Assembly: GCA_000310025.1 (NCBI GenBank)
Contig: FN647768.1
Coordinates: forward strand, 194,746-258,745
Length of the DNA: 64,000 nt
Direction of reading: 5' to 3'
Origin: Ectocarpus siliculosus
Taxonomy: Eukaryota > Sar > Phaeophyceae > Ectocarpales > Ectocarpaceae
The notes beneath the pieces are model-generated. The model made no database searches. It saw only the letters and a list, made by a program, of their open reading frames with translations, and was not told where the DNA came from. This document shows positions 13,701 to 24,536 of the stretch, one piece after another (within the stretch, counting starts at the first letter, position 1; each line of letters starts with the position of its first letter). The translations under genes and the position numbers were made by a program.

Positions 13701-13879
13701 TTCTGTCTGGACTAACCAAACAGGCGGCAGCGCAATTGATCAAGAACTCGATGGACAAGAAGTTTGGGGCGTCGTGGCACTGCGCCATCGGGGAGGGGTT
13801 TGGGTTCGAGATCACCTATCAGCAAAGAAACATGATCTACATCTTTTACGGCCAGATCGGGGTGTTGACCTTCAAGTGA
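10799..13879 (+). CDS. DNAL4: Dynein light chain, DNAL4/LC8 family
   Basis: Three phase-0 exons: 10799-10873, 13023-13112 and 13724-13879 (stop TGA), giving 106 aa; human DNAL4 has 105. Exon 1 encodes MALVGTVPEISEAEFRKV and ends in KPLIK. Exon 2 starts SSDMPPEIVQEAV and ends NVKNYE. Exon 3 carries the family core AAQLIKNSMDKKFGASWH, then the near-invariant IGEGFGFEIT, and ends GVLTFK. In the family this is a small homodimeric light chain of axonemal outer-arm or related dynein, acting in the flagellum. Intron 1 (2,149 bp) contains a foldback element at 11955-12390; intron 2 is 611 bp. Donors are GTGAGC and GTAATG. The exon 2 acceptor could alternatively lie 3 bp upstream (one extra Gln), but the family alignment favours 13023. 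LC8 proper is about 89 aa, so the N-terminal extension points to DNAL4. Confidence 0.9.
11955..12390. repeat. Foldback (inverted-repeat) element in dynein light chain intron 1
   Basis: The left arm (about 11955-12165), containing AACGTCTTCGGCACGCGGAG and GCCACGCCCCCC, is the reverse complement of the right arm (about 12185-12385), which contains CTCCGCGTGCCGAAGACGTT. The centre is near CCAATAATTGG at 12167. Arms are about 200 bp and GC-rich, with roughly 85% identity by eye. Because it is palindromic it leaves long open frames on both strands, rich in Gly/Pro/Ala, which I do not regard as genes. Confidence 0.88.
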
Positions 13880-14156
13880 GACAAGGCATTGGTTCCTGCT
13901 TGTTCGTTTGTTTGGGGTCATTTTTGGCTTGGCTTGGCCCACAACACGGGAGGGGGGGGGGGGGGTCACAGCCGCGTTCTGGCATATACGCCATGGTATG
14001 AAACTTTGGAATGCCCACAACGAGTAACATAAAGAACAAGATTTGCTTTCCTTCAAAAAGTCTAGAACATGCAGGCAATCGAGAAGCTCGGTGCCGAACA
14101 CCGGCGGGTACCAGGGCTACATTTCCAAACATCGTGAATGTGCGTCGTCCACAGGT

Positions 14157-14987
14157 AATGGTCTACCGCGATCGATCGATCGATTATCCTTAGACTCCTT
14201 CGTTGGTGGTCCACGATATTTTCCCCGTGCCGTCAAGCTTGCGTCTGCTCCGACTATGCTGTTGCGGCATGAGAGCCGTGCTGATCATACATTCCCGGTA
14301 CATGCATTCCCAGTACTTCCCTAGTGGGAGGTCCCTTTCCCGACAATACAGTCGGTCTCTCGATTTATCCGGCTGAGTCGTTCGTCTTCTCCGAAAGAGA
14401 GCTTACAATGACGGTGGCATTCGTGTGACCCTCCCTCACCGACCCATGTGTTCGTGCCGGATCTGCAGGTGCTGATACTCTAGGTCCGGGTGGGTCGTGC
14501 TTTCGGCGTGCAGGCGCTATTTTTTCTTCAATCTGAGGAGGAGGCGTTCGTTCTAACTCTTGCTGCGGGCAGACAAGAGGCTTTATTCGTGGTCTTGTAT
14601 ATATAATAATAAGGTAGTCAGCGTTATGGATGTATCAAGCATTCTCACATATAGACCAATACGTGTTTGCCATGGGCCAAGCCCTCACCTATAGATCTGT
14701 GCTATATTTTATTTCCTTGGGGATAGCACACCAGCATACATGCACAGGAAAAGTCGTTCATGTTGCGATTGTTCCAATGTCCCTCAGTGTTGACGGATTG
14801 CGGTGGAGTAACGTCGGGGGAGGGACCTCCCACAGGGGAATGGACCGGGATGTACGTTCAGCAAGGCTCACTCGCTGCAGCAGAATTAGTCGGAGCGGAC
14901 GCAAGCTTGACGGCAGGGAAAAGTCAACACGGACGACTAAGGAGTCTAAGGACGATCGATCTATCGCGGTAGACCACAGCTATTTGA
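14157..14987. mobile_element. Non-autonomous element with ~185-bp terminal inverted repeats
   Basis: The sequence from GGTCTACCGCGATCGATCG, through CCTTAGACTCCTT and CCGTCAAGCTTGCGTC, to GGGAGGTCCCT (14160-14345) returns reverse-complemented at about 14815-14985, ending in CGCGGTAGACC. About 470 bp lie between the TIRs without a recognisable transposase. No target-site duplication could be identified with certainty. It lies just downstream of the dynein light chain gene. Confidence 0.85.
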
Positions 14988-14999
14988 AGGCGAGATGGT

Positions 15000-15890
15000 A
15001 GATGTTCAAAGTTTTTTTATCACTAGCAGACCTTTCGATTTGGCTGCAGCATGTGAACATACGTATTTTGTGCAGAAGCTGAGTATGACTCAACACCCAG
15101 CCTGGCAAACGGGTTTTCTGAACGTAGCCTGAAAGTCGAACTGAATATTCCGGTAGCAAGCAGGTCGTTCTATCTCAGAGAACAGCCCTCTTGAGAAAGA
15201 AGGCAAAGCCTGGAACGAAAGTCCAGTCCACAAAAATACGAGAACGGCGACGGCTTCCGGCGAGGGCCAACCACCTTTGTTTTCGCCATCAACGATTTCA
15301 TGACGGACCGAAACAGTTTTGATCTCCCAGCTACGGTACGATCGAATAGGAAACGAACGAACGCCGTTCAGCCAGCTCGGTCATCATAGCTCTCATTGCA
15401 TACGTACCTTTCATGGCAAACGATTTCCCTTCGTTGTTCTTGTTGCACCAACTCCGGGGTCACCGCGCACCCCGGAGCTTAGCACGCCCAGCTTTCCGAA
15501 ACTGCCATCAACACAACCACCAAAACACTACCCGGCCCTTGTGGGACGCCGCAAACACATCTGGAATGGAATGGAATGGTGGGGATAACGTCCCGGGAAG
15601 ATGGCGGTGCACATGCGTCCCCCAAACGTGCCAGCAGAGTCTGTCACCAAAATCCAACCGCAGAAAACCACGAAAGACATCCACCAATTGAAGTCAGCTG
15701 GTGTTTACCGACAGAGCCCACGGTAATGCCCGGGAGGACCTTAATGCGAATCGAGTGTCGCGGAACGACATCGCCCGCCCCTTCCTGCCCAACACACAAC
15801 GGCGAATCGTTCTCCTTCCGCGAAAGACACGCCTCACAAACTCGAACTCCCAAGCGATGGTTGATGGCCCTTTTACGATGGGACGGTTGA
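15000..15890. other. Intergenic, no gene recognised
   Basis: Short frames on both strands only; none has a domain or a paired splice structure I can support. Confidence 0.4.
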
Positions 15891-16300
15891 TTTGAAACTT
15901 CTCATGACCTCATCGTCAGCAAGTTAGCTACCTCTCCTTGTCATCCCACTATGATGGGACGGGTGCTTGAAAACGCCTCATCAATCCATCATCAGCAACT
16001 TACAGCTACCTCTCCTTGCCATCCCTTCATGATGAGACGGACACCGTTAAAAATTCTCATCACACCTTCCATCAGCAACTTACGCCCATCTCTCATCGTC
16101 ATCCCTTCAATATGGGACTCACGCACGAAAACGTCTCATCACACCTTCCATCAGCAACTTACGCCCATCTCTCATCGTCATCCCTTCAATATGGGACTCA
16201 CGCACGAAAACGTCTCATCACACCTTCCATCAGCAACTTACACCTATCTCTCCTCGTCATCCGTTCGTGTTGAGACGGATGCTTTAAAACCTATGGTAGC
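15890..16300 (+). repeat. 79-bp tandem repeat array with internal inverted repeats
   Basis: About five units. The three best show an exact 79-bp period (TTACGCCCATC-type word at 16080, 16159 and 16238). Each unit reads roughly CATCAGCAACTTAC, then CATC(T)CTC(A/C)TCGTCATCC, then a GATGAGACG-like word, A-rich spacer and CGTCTCATC. Outer units are diverged. The array ends just before the stop codon side of the AAGAB-like gene, which is on the other strand. Confidence 0.9.
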
Positions 16301-16349
16301 ACGGGCGCTCTAAAACATCTCACCACCCCACCATCAAAAGCGCTTCGAA

Positions 16350-19300
16350 CTATCTCTCCTTGTCGCTATCATCCTCCCCGGAGTCATCCCCGAAGTCGCC
16401 GAGCAAAGCCGCCAGCCTCATCGCCACGTTCGCCGCCCGCGACCGCCGCTCCTCGTCCGACACACTACCCCCCAGCTCCCTGGCTTTTCGAACCTCGCCC
16501 ATAAGCCGCTCCATCTGGAGAGATCGGCCAGAAGCGGCGGTGCCCCGGCGCAGAAGGCCGAGCGAGAACAAAAGGAAATTTTTTTCGTCGAAGAGACAGA
16601 ATGATGGGAAATATTGGTGCATTGTAGCCTGGCCATCTTTCGAAAACCTGGGGTCGTGAGTGGAAGAAATTGCAGCCCTTCTCTGACACTAGGGGAAGGA
16701 GAGGACGTAGTGGCTGTGGCAAGTTGCCCAATGGTGGAAATACAGCAGCCGCCGCCCAATGTAGGTGGCGGCAGAACAGCAAAGGCGGGCGTGAAGGACA
16801 CCAAGGCTGAAGCAAAAAGGAGCACAACTTGAGTGCCAAAGCAGACACCGCCGAGCAACATGGAACGAGACACACGCCACGAACACCAGCATGCAACCGC
16901 CGTAGCCGTTGCCTTTGGCTACGCTCAAGACACAAAATAGCGAGCGAGTGCGAGCTGGGCACCTGTTGACCAACCTCACCACGCAAGACCTTCACAGTTC
17001 CTATTGGCGTTTTTCTTTGGAAACGATTGGCCGACACAACAACAGTTCCTGTTGACATTTTTTTTCGACGCTTGGCCGACCTTGTGATCAATCTTGGCGA
17101 CCGGATACTACGCGTTGCCATTGAAAACCCAGAGATCTGACGCGCGCTTGCTCAAACGCCGCCCAAAGAAAATCCAGGGGGCTCCGTGTATGCAAAACCC
17201 TCACCTCGTCCCCTTCCAAATCGCCCCCAATCCCCCCCACCATCGACCCCGCAGCCTCAAGCAGGTACTCCTCCGACTCCTTCGAGGCTGCCTCCCCGTC
17301 CCCTGTCCCCTCCCCTGCCGCCGCGGCGCCAGCCCCTCTACAGCTCCCGCCCTCGCCATTACCGCCGTCGCTCTGCCCCGCGCAGGACCCCCCGGGGGCG
17401 GTGGTACCGTCAGCAGGCGTGCTCGCCACGCTGTCCCCGGGTTTCGACGGCAAAATTTCGGCGTTATTTTTCCCTCCGTCGTGCGAAGGGGCCGTGTCTC
17501 GCCCGGGTGCCGCCGCACCCTGCTGGTCGTTGCAACTACGTGCCGCCTGTTCTTCTGACGGGAGAGCGGTGTCGGCGGCGGCGGCGTTGGTGGCGTCACC
17601 GGCACCCGGTGACGACGAGCTGGAGTGGTCTTGTTGTTCCCACCGCGCCTGCAGCTGCTCCAAAACAAGGGGAGGGGCGGGGGGGGGCGCTGCGGTTGGT
17701 TGCTGTTGGTGGTGGGGTGTGGGTAATACTTGTCATCTAAACATCGGTTCGATGGACCTGGTGCACGCGTGTGCATTGCGCATGTCTACATTAGAACTCC
17801 AAAACAAAATCGCACGTTCAAAAACAACGAATGTAAATCGCGATCCAATCGCGAGACAACGCATCGTGAGCAGAGCATAATGCGGTTCACGGCGAGACGC
17901 GTGTTCGCGGGATTTCGTGATTTCTTTTGGCGGAAGATTTCCCAACAAGGCCAGACTCCGAACAAAGGCAAGCGTCCTGCTGTCTGTGTGGGAGATTTGC
18001 TCTCTACTTATCAACAAAACATGAATAACATGAATATTGTGGAGCTATGCATACATAGATAGATAGTCCGGGCCGGGAGAAGAGATACCCGCTGACCTCT
18101 CCTACGGTCGATCTAACTAACCAGGACAACAACGATGTCTCCGACTGCACCCTATCGTTCAACTCCTCTGCCCCCCCCCCCCCCCCCCCGAAGAACCCCT
18201 CCAACAACAAGGGTGTTTCCCTTTTTCTCCCCCCCAAAAATCCAGGTGGGGTCTTTTCATTGGTCAGCCCATGACAACTACTAAAACACACTAAGACGTC
18301 CAGAGGAACCGACACCCGCGCCCAGAAACACAGCTACAACTCATCTAACCGTGCGTGCGAAATCGGACACTAACCTCGATGTGGGAGGGGTCAACAACGA
18401 CCCCGCCCCTTCCCTCTCGCGGAGCCCCCGCACCTCCCTCCTCGACGCCTCCTCCTCCTCCTCCTCCTCCTCCTCCTCTTGACCCCTCTCCTTCTGCCTG
18501 GTCATCGCCATCACCGCCCTCTTCTTCGTCGCCACTGTCCAGGGCACCGTACCCAGCGTACTCCCCGCCCTCGTCATCGACGTCTACGAAGCCGTCCAGG
18601 TACTCGCTCTGAACGTTTAGTCCCACCAGCGGTGACCGCGAGCCAGCAGAGAGAGGGGGACGGTAACCGTGAGCCAGCTCGCAGCACGCGAGAAATGATA
18701 TGTGAACCAGTCGGGCCCGTCTTCAAGGCGTGAAATGTGTTGAGGGGCACGGGGAAGCTACGCCACTCGTGAGCGGTGTCTGAATCAATCCGCTATTTGT
18801 TTTACGCCAGGTGGACCAAGTAAAGCACGCCGGGTACTTATGGAAACGCGTGCCGCAGACCATGGACCTCGCATCCCCGTCAACACCGGGGGGGGGGGGC
18901 GCGCGCACGAACTTGGAACAAACTTTGCCGTGCTCATCCAGTCGGATATTCCCCTCAGCAAAAGCGGCACTCAAGCGTGTCCGTAAAATGCACTAAAAAA
19001 GCAAGAAAAACTGCACGATTCGATCGCGGACGTAAAACCTCCACCACCGTAAAAACAGGAAAAAGGCTGCTTACAGGGCCACGGCAAAAAAAGAAACATC
19101 CAACACTCACCGCCTCATGCCCTCCATCCGCACCAGCCGCAAACGACAAGGCTGCGGCGGTTCCATCCTCTCCGCCGCTTGACCCCGAAACAGAGCCGGT
19201 TCCGCCGACGTTGCCGCCGTCGCCGGCGGCGCCGTCATTTCTAGAGCCTCCTGCTGCTGCCGTTGCTACCGCTGCCATCAGAGAGGGGCGATTGCTCGAC

Positions 19301-22300
19301 AGGAACTCCATGCCCGTCCAAACGTTGGACTGAAGAGCCTCCACGATGCGAGGGACGCCTTCCTTCTCTCTTAGCTCTCCGCCTATTCGGGGGTGCGGGT
19401 GGCAGCGTACCCACGACGGCCACAGGTACATCAGTGACCGACACAAAAACGAGTTGGGATCAGGTCGGCACACTTCACCAATCGATTTCGTGGCAATTTA
19501 GACCTGGCGTATCTCTCGTCGAAAACAATTGTCCTTCAGGTGGAAGTCCTAGCACGGGTCTACAACACGATTCCTGTAGAAAGTATTTGTATCCTTACGG
19601 TGGTACCCTGCGGCATGACCAAACGAAAAGAAATAACCAATTCCTCGATGCAAGGAACCCCGCCGGTAAAGCAAAAAAGGAAAATACGTTGTAGCCAAAG
19701 TATCTCGGGGCAAAAAACAAGCACACAGGTCTCGTTTCTGCATGCGTTCCGTTCGTTGACAACGGGAGCTACCGCAAACTGCTGCTCAGGCCCATTTCTC
19801 CTCAACATCTCCACCCCACCCGCGCCCCTGTTCGGACGTGGAAGGAGAAAACAAAAAAGGACACCACATGCCTCCCCCCTCCCCCTCTTGGACGCAATCC
19901 GACCGCACGCGATGACAAGACGGTGTTAATAGTATACCTGTGTATGAGTCCCTGCAGTCAGCCTCCACGTACTCGAAGCCGTGGTCTAAACACCACCCCA
20001 GGCAACGACTACGTCTTTCCTGCAAGCCCTCAGCAGCAGCAGCATCGCCACCTTCCAAGCCGCTCTCCGCAGGCTCCGGAGCGGTTTCCGCCCCTGTCCC
20101 AAAGCCGGTACCGTCTCCTGGGTCTTCCGGCAACAAATCGAGCTGTAGTAGCCCCGGCGATGGCACCCGGTAAGGTCAATGACAGGCGGAGTCGGGGGAT
20201 AGAAGCGGCGGGAAATGGTTATCGGTTGCTGTGCCGTACGTCGCGCCCTGGACGGTAGCGGTACAACGCCACAAACATGCAAACTCGTAACAGTCGCCGT
20301 CCATTCTCAACGCACGCTGCACGAGATGAAAAAGAAGGTGAAATAAGTTTTTTCTGGCCGTGGCAAAGGCCACAGCCGGAGCATTTAGGATACCTTGCTT
20401 CCCACGCAAACTCGAAAGGCGCATTCCTCCCTATCTTCCACGAGAGCTGCCCACTGAGCCACCTCGTCAAGACTAGATTCCTGGAATAGGCGGAGGCGGG
20501 GGGAACGAGCGATGACAACCCAAGAAGACAAGTAAGCTTTTGAAGGCGGGGTGGGTGTGCGGAGGAGAGCGTCTCGCTCCAAGGATAACGAGTCAGGAGG
20601 AATGGTGGCGGGGGCTGTTGATATATCCCCTGCTTCAACCGAGAAACTGGTGTGATGCAAGCAACAAGCTTGCCCTCTTTCAATCCGCCGCTTCGCTTCT
20701 ACACCATGTCTCAGACTCTGTCAGCAGGAGTCACCGCAAGCCACGCTCCCACAGGCACGGACGTTTGTGGAGGACAACGACTACGTGCACCTCCAAAAAC
20801 AACCCCAATCTAGTTGGTTTCCCAGCCGGTGCCTACAGAACAGAGCGCATGGCAGTTAGCACACACGGCATGGGGAAGACGGCTGCAATTGACTTTCATC
20901 AACTTCCATTGAAGATAGCTTCCTCAATGTGGAAGCTGGCGCCAGAAACCGACCAACACATTCGACACGGCTTGCCTACGCTGTTGGCTACACAGCACCT
21001 GTCGTAAGTCGAAGACTACGATTATGCCTTCCAGCCCCTCAAGCTGCTCCGCGGATCGTAACGCCAGGACGGGCACAGCTGCTTGCGCCTGCCGCCAGAA
21101 GCTGATCTGTCTCAAGAAAAAAGAACAGCACCGTTTTGGACAAGCTCAAGACACTGCTCTTGCTTGCGAAATCCCTGTTCCCCCGAAAAATACAAACGAG
21201 AACCCGCTCCGGCGATCCTTGGTGCAGTTCGTCTACGCCTTAAACACAATATCTACGATGACGATGCTTTCATTTTACGGCGAAAAATGCACGTGTGCGT
21301 GAGCACACGCCGGATGAACACCACGGTACGTAGTTGTCGGTCATCGGTCGTGATTCGTGGGGTTATTACGGGTCCTCCTGGGAGTGTGCGTACCGTCAGG
21401 CTGCGAGTCATCCCACGCCGCCCCCTAGACCCGACAACTGCCAACGCTCATATTGCTCCACAACGAAGAGGGCGCCGAAAACATAACCGATACGTGCGAG
21501 GGATGCTCTCGACGAGATCTTTCCGAAGCCATCGCCTTTTCTTCGGTGTTGGGGCAACTGGGAGAGGGAGCCATCGAGAACTTTGAAGGTCGGCCTAGGA
21601 GGTGTGCGACAACACGCACTCTTTTTATGGTACGCATGGAGCACGCACATACGCATGTGGTTCCCGTGGGGGATTCGACTCGCAAGCCGAGCGTTCATTT
21701 GTGACTTGGACGGGTGCATGCACAGCAAAGGGTTGGCTGTCTGACTGCCACAGCAGCATTTCTTGTCCGTCGCATACATACTTTTTCTTTTCGCGTGCAT
21801 ACATGCCCCAGGGAAACAGAATTGCGAGACAAAATATTCGAACACGTTTCGGAATCCACGAATATGCCATAATCGCATATACGTACAAGGTTTTGGGCGC
21901 TGCGCGCCCCCGCTTTATTTTAAGCGATTCCAAGGCAATGTTTTCTCTGAAAGTGGGTGTAGGATGTTGTTAAAATGAAGGTAGGCACCGATGGCAGTAA
22001 AAGTTTCCGTGAAGGTGGAGTTCCCATGATGGAGGTTCGTGTGTGATTTAAGGAGATGTAAAGGTCCATTATTTGTTTCCCATCGCCGTGCCCAGTACCC
22101 CTCCATTATCTGATACACACCCAGAACTCAGAACTGCAAAAAATAGACAAAATTGTCGGCTGAACTGCGAATGAAGAAAGACAGCACTACCAATTTAACG
22201 CACTACTTGAACTGCAAAAAAAGAACAAAGACAGCACGAACAATTGGACGCACTACTTGAATTCTGAACAAATTAAGTCGGAACAAACAACAGACCATTC

Positions 22301-23957
22301 CGACGCGAGAGCGGTGAAGAGAGAAGAGCAAAAATTTAAAGACAACGTGGATACACAGACACCCACACACCGAGAGGAGAGAGAGAGAGAATAGGGTACC
22401 AACGTGATAGGAGGTGAGTGCATACCGTGTGAAGGTGTTAGAAGAAAAAAAAAAAATGCACATACCGTGTGAAGGTGTTATTTTAGAAGAAAAAAAAATG
22501 TACGGCAGTAGCACACGGAATCGGAACAAACAACAGACCATTCCGACGCGAGAGCGGTCAAGAGAGAAGGCAAAAACGAAAAGAGAATGTGGATAGACAG
22601 ACCGTCAGAGACATAGAGAGACGGAGGAACGGAGGAGAAGGAGGTCCACACAGAGAGGGCCGTACTTCGAGTGGAATGCGTGGTATGATGGTACAGAGCG
22701 GGGTGACAGCACGGCAGGCGAGAGAGATAAAAGCGGAAGATAAAAAAAGTGGAAAGTCCACCAAAGTGCCAAATTTCCAGAGGAAATGCTGCTCTGTGAG
22801 AGCCCGAGAAGACCGGAATAGAGCGCTCACAGAAGCCGAAAGAAGCGAAATGAAGCGTTCTCAGAGAAAACTTAAACTGTAAGAAGACTATTGTATCTAG
22901 GAGGAAGGGGTAAAATAATGAGGACTTCAATAATCCTGTCAAAAACTGCAACAGTCAGATCATCACTACTAAGAAACCCGTACCGTGAACGTGAGCGGCC
23001 TGAGAATGTTAGAGAGACACTCTGTGCGCCTTAGCCCCCGCCCCCGCTACACTACGGTCCTTACGTGCGCGATGTAGTACTTGGTCGTGATGGAGGCCGG
23101 GAACACGTCGAACTTTGCATTTGCCTGTTCCAGTAATACTTGGCTAAAATTGGTTTTACGAACACCAGGCAGGACGCACGGTCGACGGCGGGGCAGCCAA
23201 TATGCGGATGGTTACGCGCGCGGTCTTGTACGAGCAATGTTGTCAGAGCCAGCAGCAACTGCAGGCGGAAAGAACTGTACACGCGTTCTCTACGTGTGTG
23301 CAACTGCTGTTGTGGTCATGACCCCACCCGGAGTTAACACTCATGCATGTCTAGTTTAGAGACGCAGTACGCAGTACAGCAGTAGTACAATATGGTAACC
23401 GCAGATCGCGGCATGCAGCCACAGCCCCTGCACGACGCCGGCACAGCGGTACAGTCAGTGAACCCCGACAAGGCTCAAAGACGGCTGTCGTGTTCCTATT
23501 TGCACTTTCACCTGTCTGGCATCACCATCACCGCTGGCGGCGAGGCTTCCGATTGGCCTTCATTTCCTGCTGGGGAAACAGGCTGCTGCTGCTGTTCCGC
23601 GTTGCTGCATCGTGGTAGGGAGTCTACCAGAGCTGGTCAGAGGGCCATACGCGGGGGGGGTTCACGGACGGACAAGCAGACAGTCGCCAACACACGATAC
23701 CGCAGCAAGCATTAACTTAGGTTGTTCGTAGTACCGTCATGGCAACGGCAATGGCTTTGTTCTCTAGGCTTCACACGCCGAGAAGTAGTACATACCACAT
23801 AGTACGGCTGAGGACAGCGCGTAGCCGGCAGTAGGAGGAGTGCGGCGGAACCGACATTTTCAAATCAGTAACACGGAGTGCGGAGGAAAACCCACTGACC
23901 TTGAACTAGGGCCATCTTCCCAGAGCCTGGCGATCCTACCACCAGTATCACCGACAT
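16350..23957 (-). CDS. AAGAB: Alpha- and gamma-adaptin-binding protein p34 (AAGAB) homologue
   Basis: Nine exons on the minus strand: 23957-23896, 23143-23065, 21106-20999, 20480-20394, 20142-19938, 19382-19111, 18608-18375, 17657-17205 and 16514-16350, about 554 aa in frame. Exon 1 begins MSVILVVGSPGSGKMALVQ, a Walker A/P-loop. Exon 2 gives FDVFPASITTKYYIAH (human AAGAB: FYPWTIDNKYYSAD). Exon 3 ends GLEGIIVVFDLRQ, exon 4 starts ESSLDEVAQWAAL, exon 5 has LGWCLDHGFEYVEAD and exon 6 has GVPRIVEALQSNVWTGMEF, all in human order. Exons 6-8 encode long Gly/Ala/Ser/Glu-rich insertions. Exon 9 carries the conserved C-terminal helix (MERLMGEVRKARELG) and an acidic end. The family binds clathrin adaptors AP-1/AP-2 and chaperones their assembly in the cytosol. 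Human p34 is about 315 aa, so this form is enlarged. The exon 1 donor is uncertain: the better-looking GTCAGT at 23899 breaks the frame, while GTGGGT at 23895 keeps it. Confidence 0.85.
22285..22570 (+). repeat. Direct repeat pair inside AAGAB intron 2
   Basis: The words TCGGAACAAACAACAGACCA and TTCCGACGCGAGAGCGGT occur together at about 22290-22328 and again at 22521-22558, about 230 bp apart. A second pair, CATACCGTGTGAAGGTGTTA followed by an A-rich run, lies between them (22423 and 22461). This is a local duplication in intronic DNA. Confidence 0.8.
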
Positions 23958-24012
23958 TCTCTCTCTCTCTGTCTCTCTCTCGCCCTCTCTCCCTCTCTCC
24001 CAGTGTGTGTGG
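23958..24012 (+). repeat. CT-rich microsatellite upstream of the AAGAB start
   Basis: Interrupted CTCTCT/CCCTCT run immediately 5' (minus strand: GA-rich) of the AAGAB-like ATG at 23957. It would lie in the 5' UTR or promoter of that gene. No other regulatory motif is identifiable. Confidence 0.7.
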
Positions 24013-24536
24013 TGTGTGGGTTGTGGGTTGTTTCCTGGCCTGTTGCACTTTGGGACACACGCAGTCCCGCGTGCCCCCATCCCCCTATGAATCACGGAGC
24101 CCCCAGGCCTACGTAGCATCCACCGCACCTATTGCACTTGTCACTTCCACCATTTGCACCTCTGCCATCCCGCCCTCCTGGGCACCCGTCTTGTATTCCT
24201 GCGCCAGTGATATTCAGTGGCGGCAGCAGTGGAGCTTTGAAGCTGTGTGTGTCCGTGTCAGCCGTCTGCCGTCGGTCGACAACCCACAGCACAGCACACG
24301 CTTATTGCGCCGCATCTGCAAGTCCCCGAGGTATATTGCTCCGCACGCCGCACTGCCGTTGGGTTTGCCTACGTGCATCTCTCATGCCCCCTGTGAGACT
24401 GCTGGCACTGACTGTCTGCGGCTGCCTTACCTCTGCTCTACGGAGACCTGTACGTCCCCAGCTGCACCGCTGCCACTATCACCAACACCAATATCCAACC
24501 TCATCATCCGCGGTTCACGGCCTTCATTTCAAGAGC

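Noticed and set aside
17201-17776. 191-codon minus frame and plus-strand frames over 17.1-17.8 kb
   Set aside because: Shadows of the GC-rich, low-complexity exon 8 of the AAGAB-like gene, whose own frame joins in phase with flanking exons.
18785-18974. Extra AAGAB exon (minus frame with GNIRLDEHGKVCSKFVR)
   Set aside because: Exons 6 and 7 already join in phase 0 across this interval, and the peptide has no counterpart in the family; it is kept as intron for lack of evidence.
24132-24536. N-terminal extension of the DUF6314 protein
   Set aside because: It is open only by chance and lacks family similarity; the ATG at 24537 gives a protein of expected architecture.
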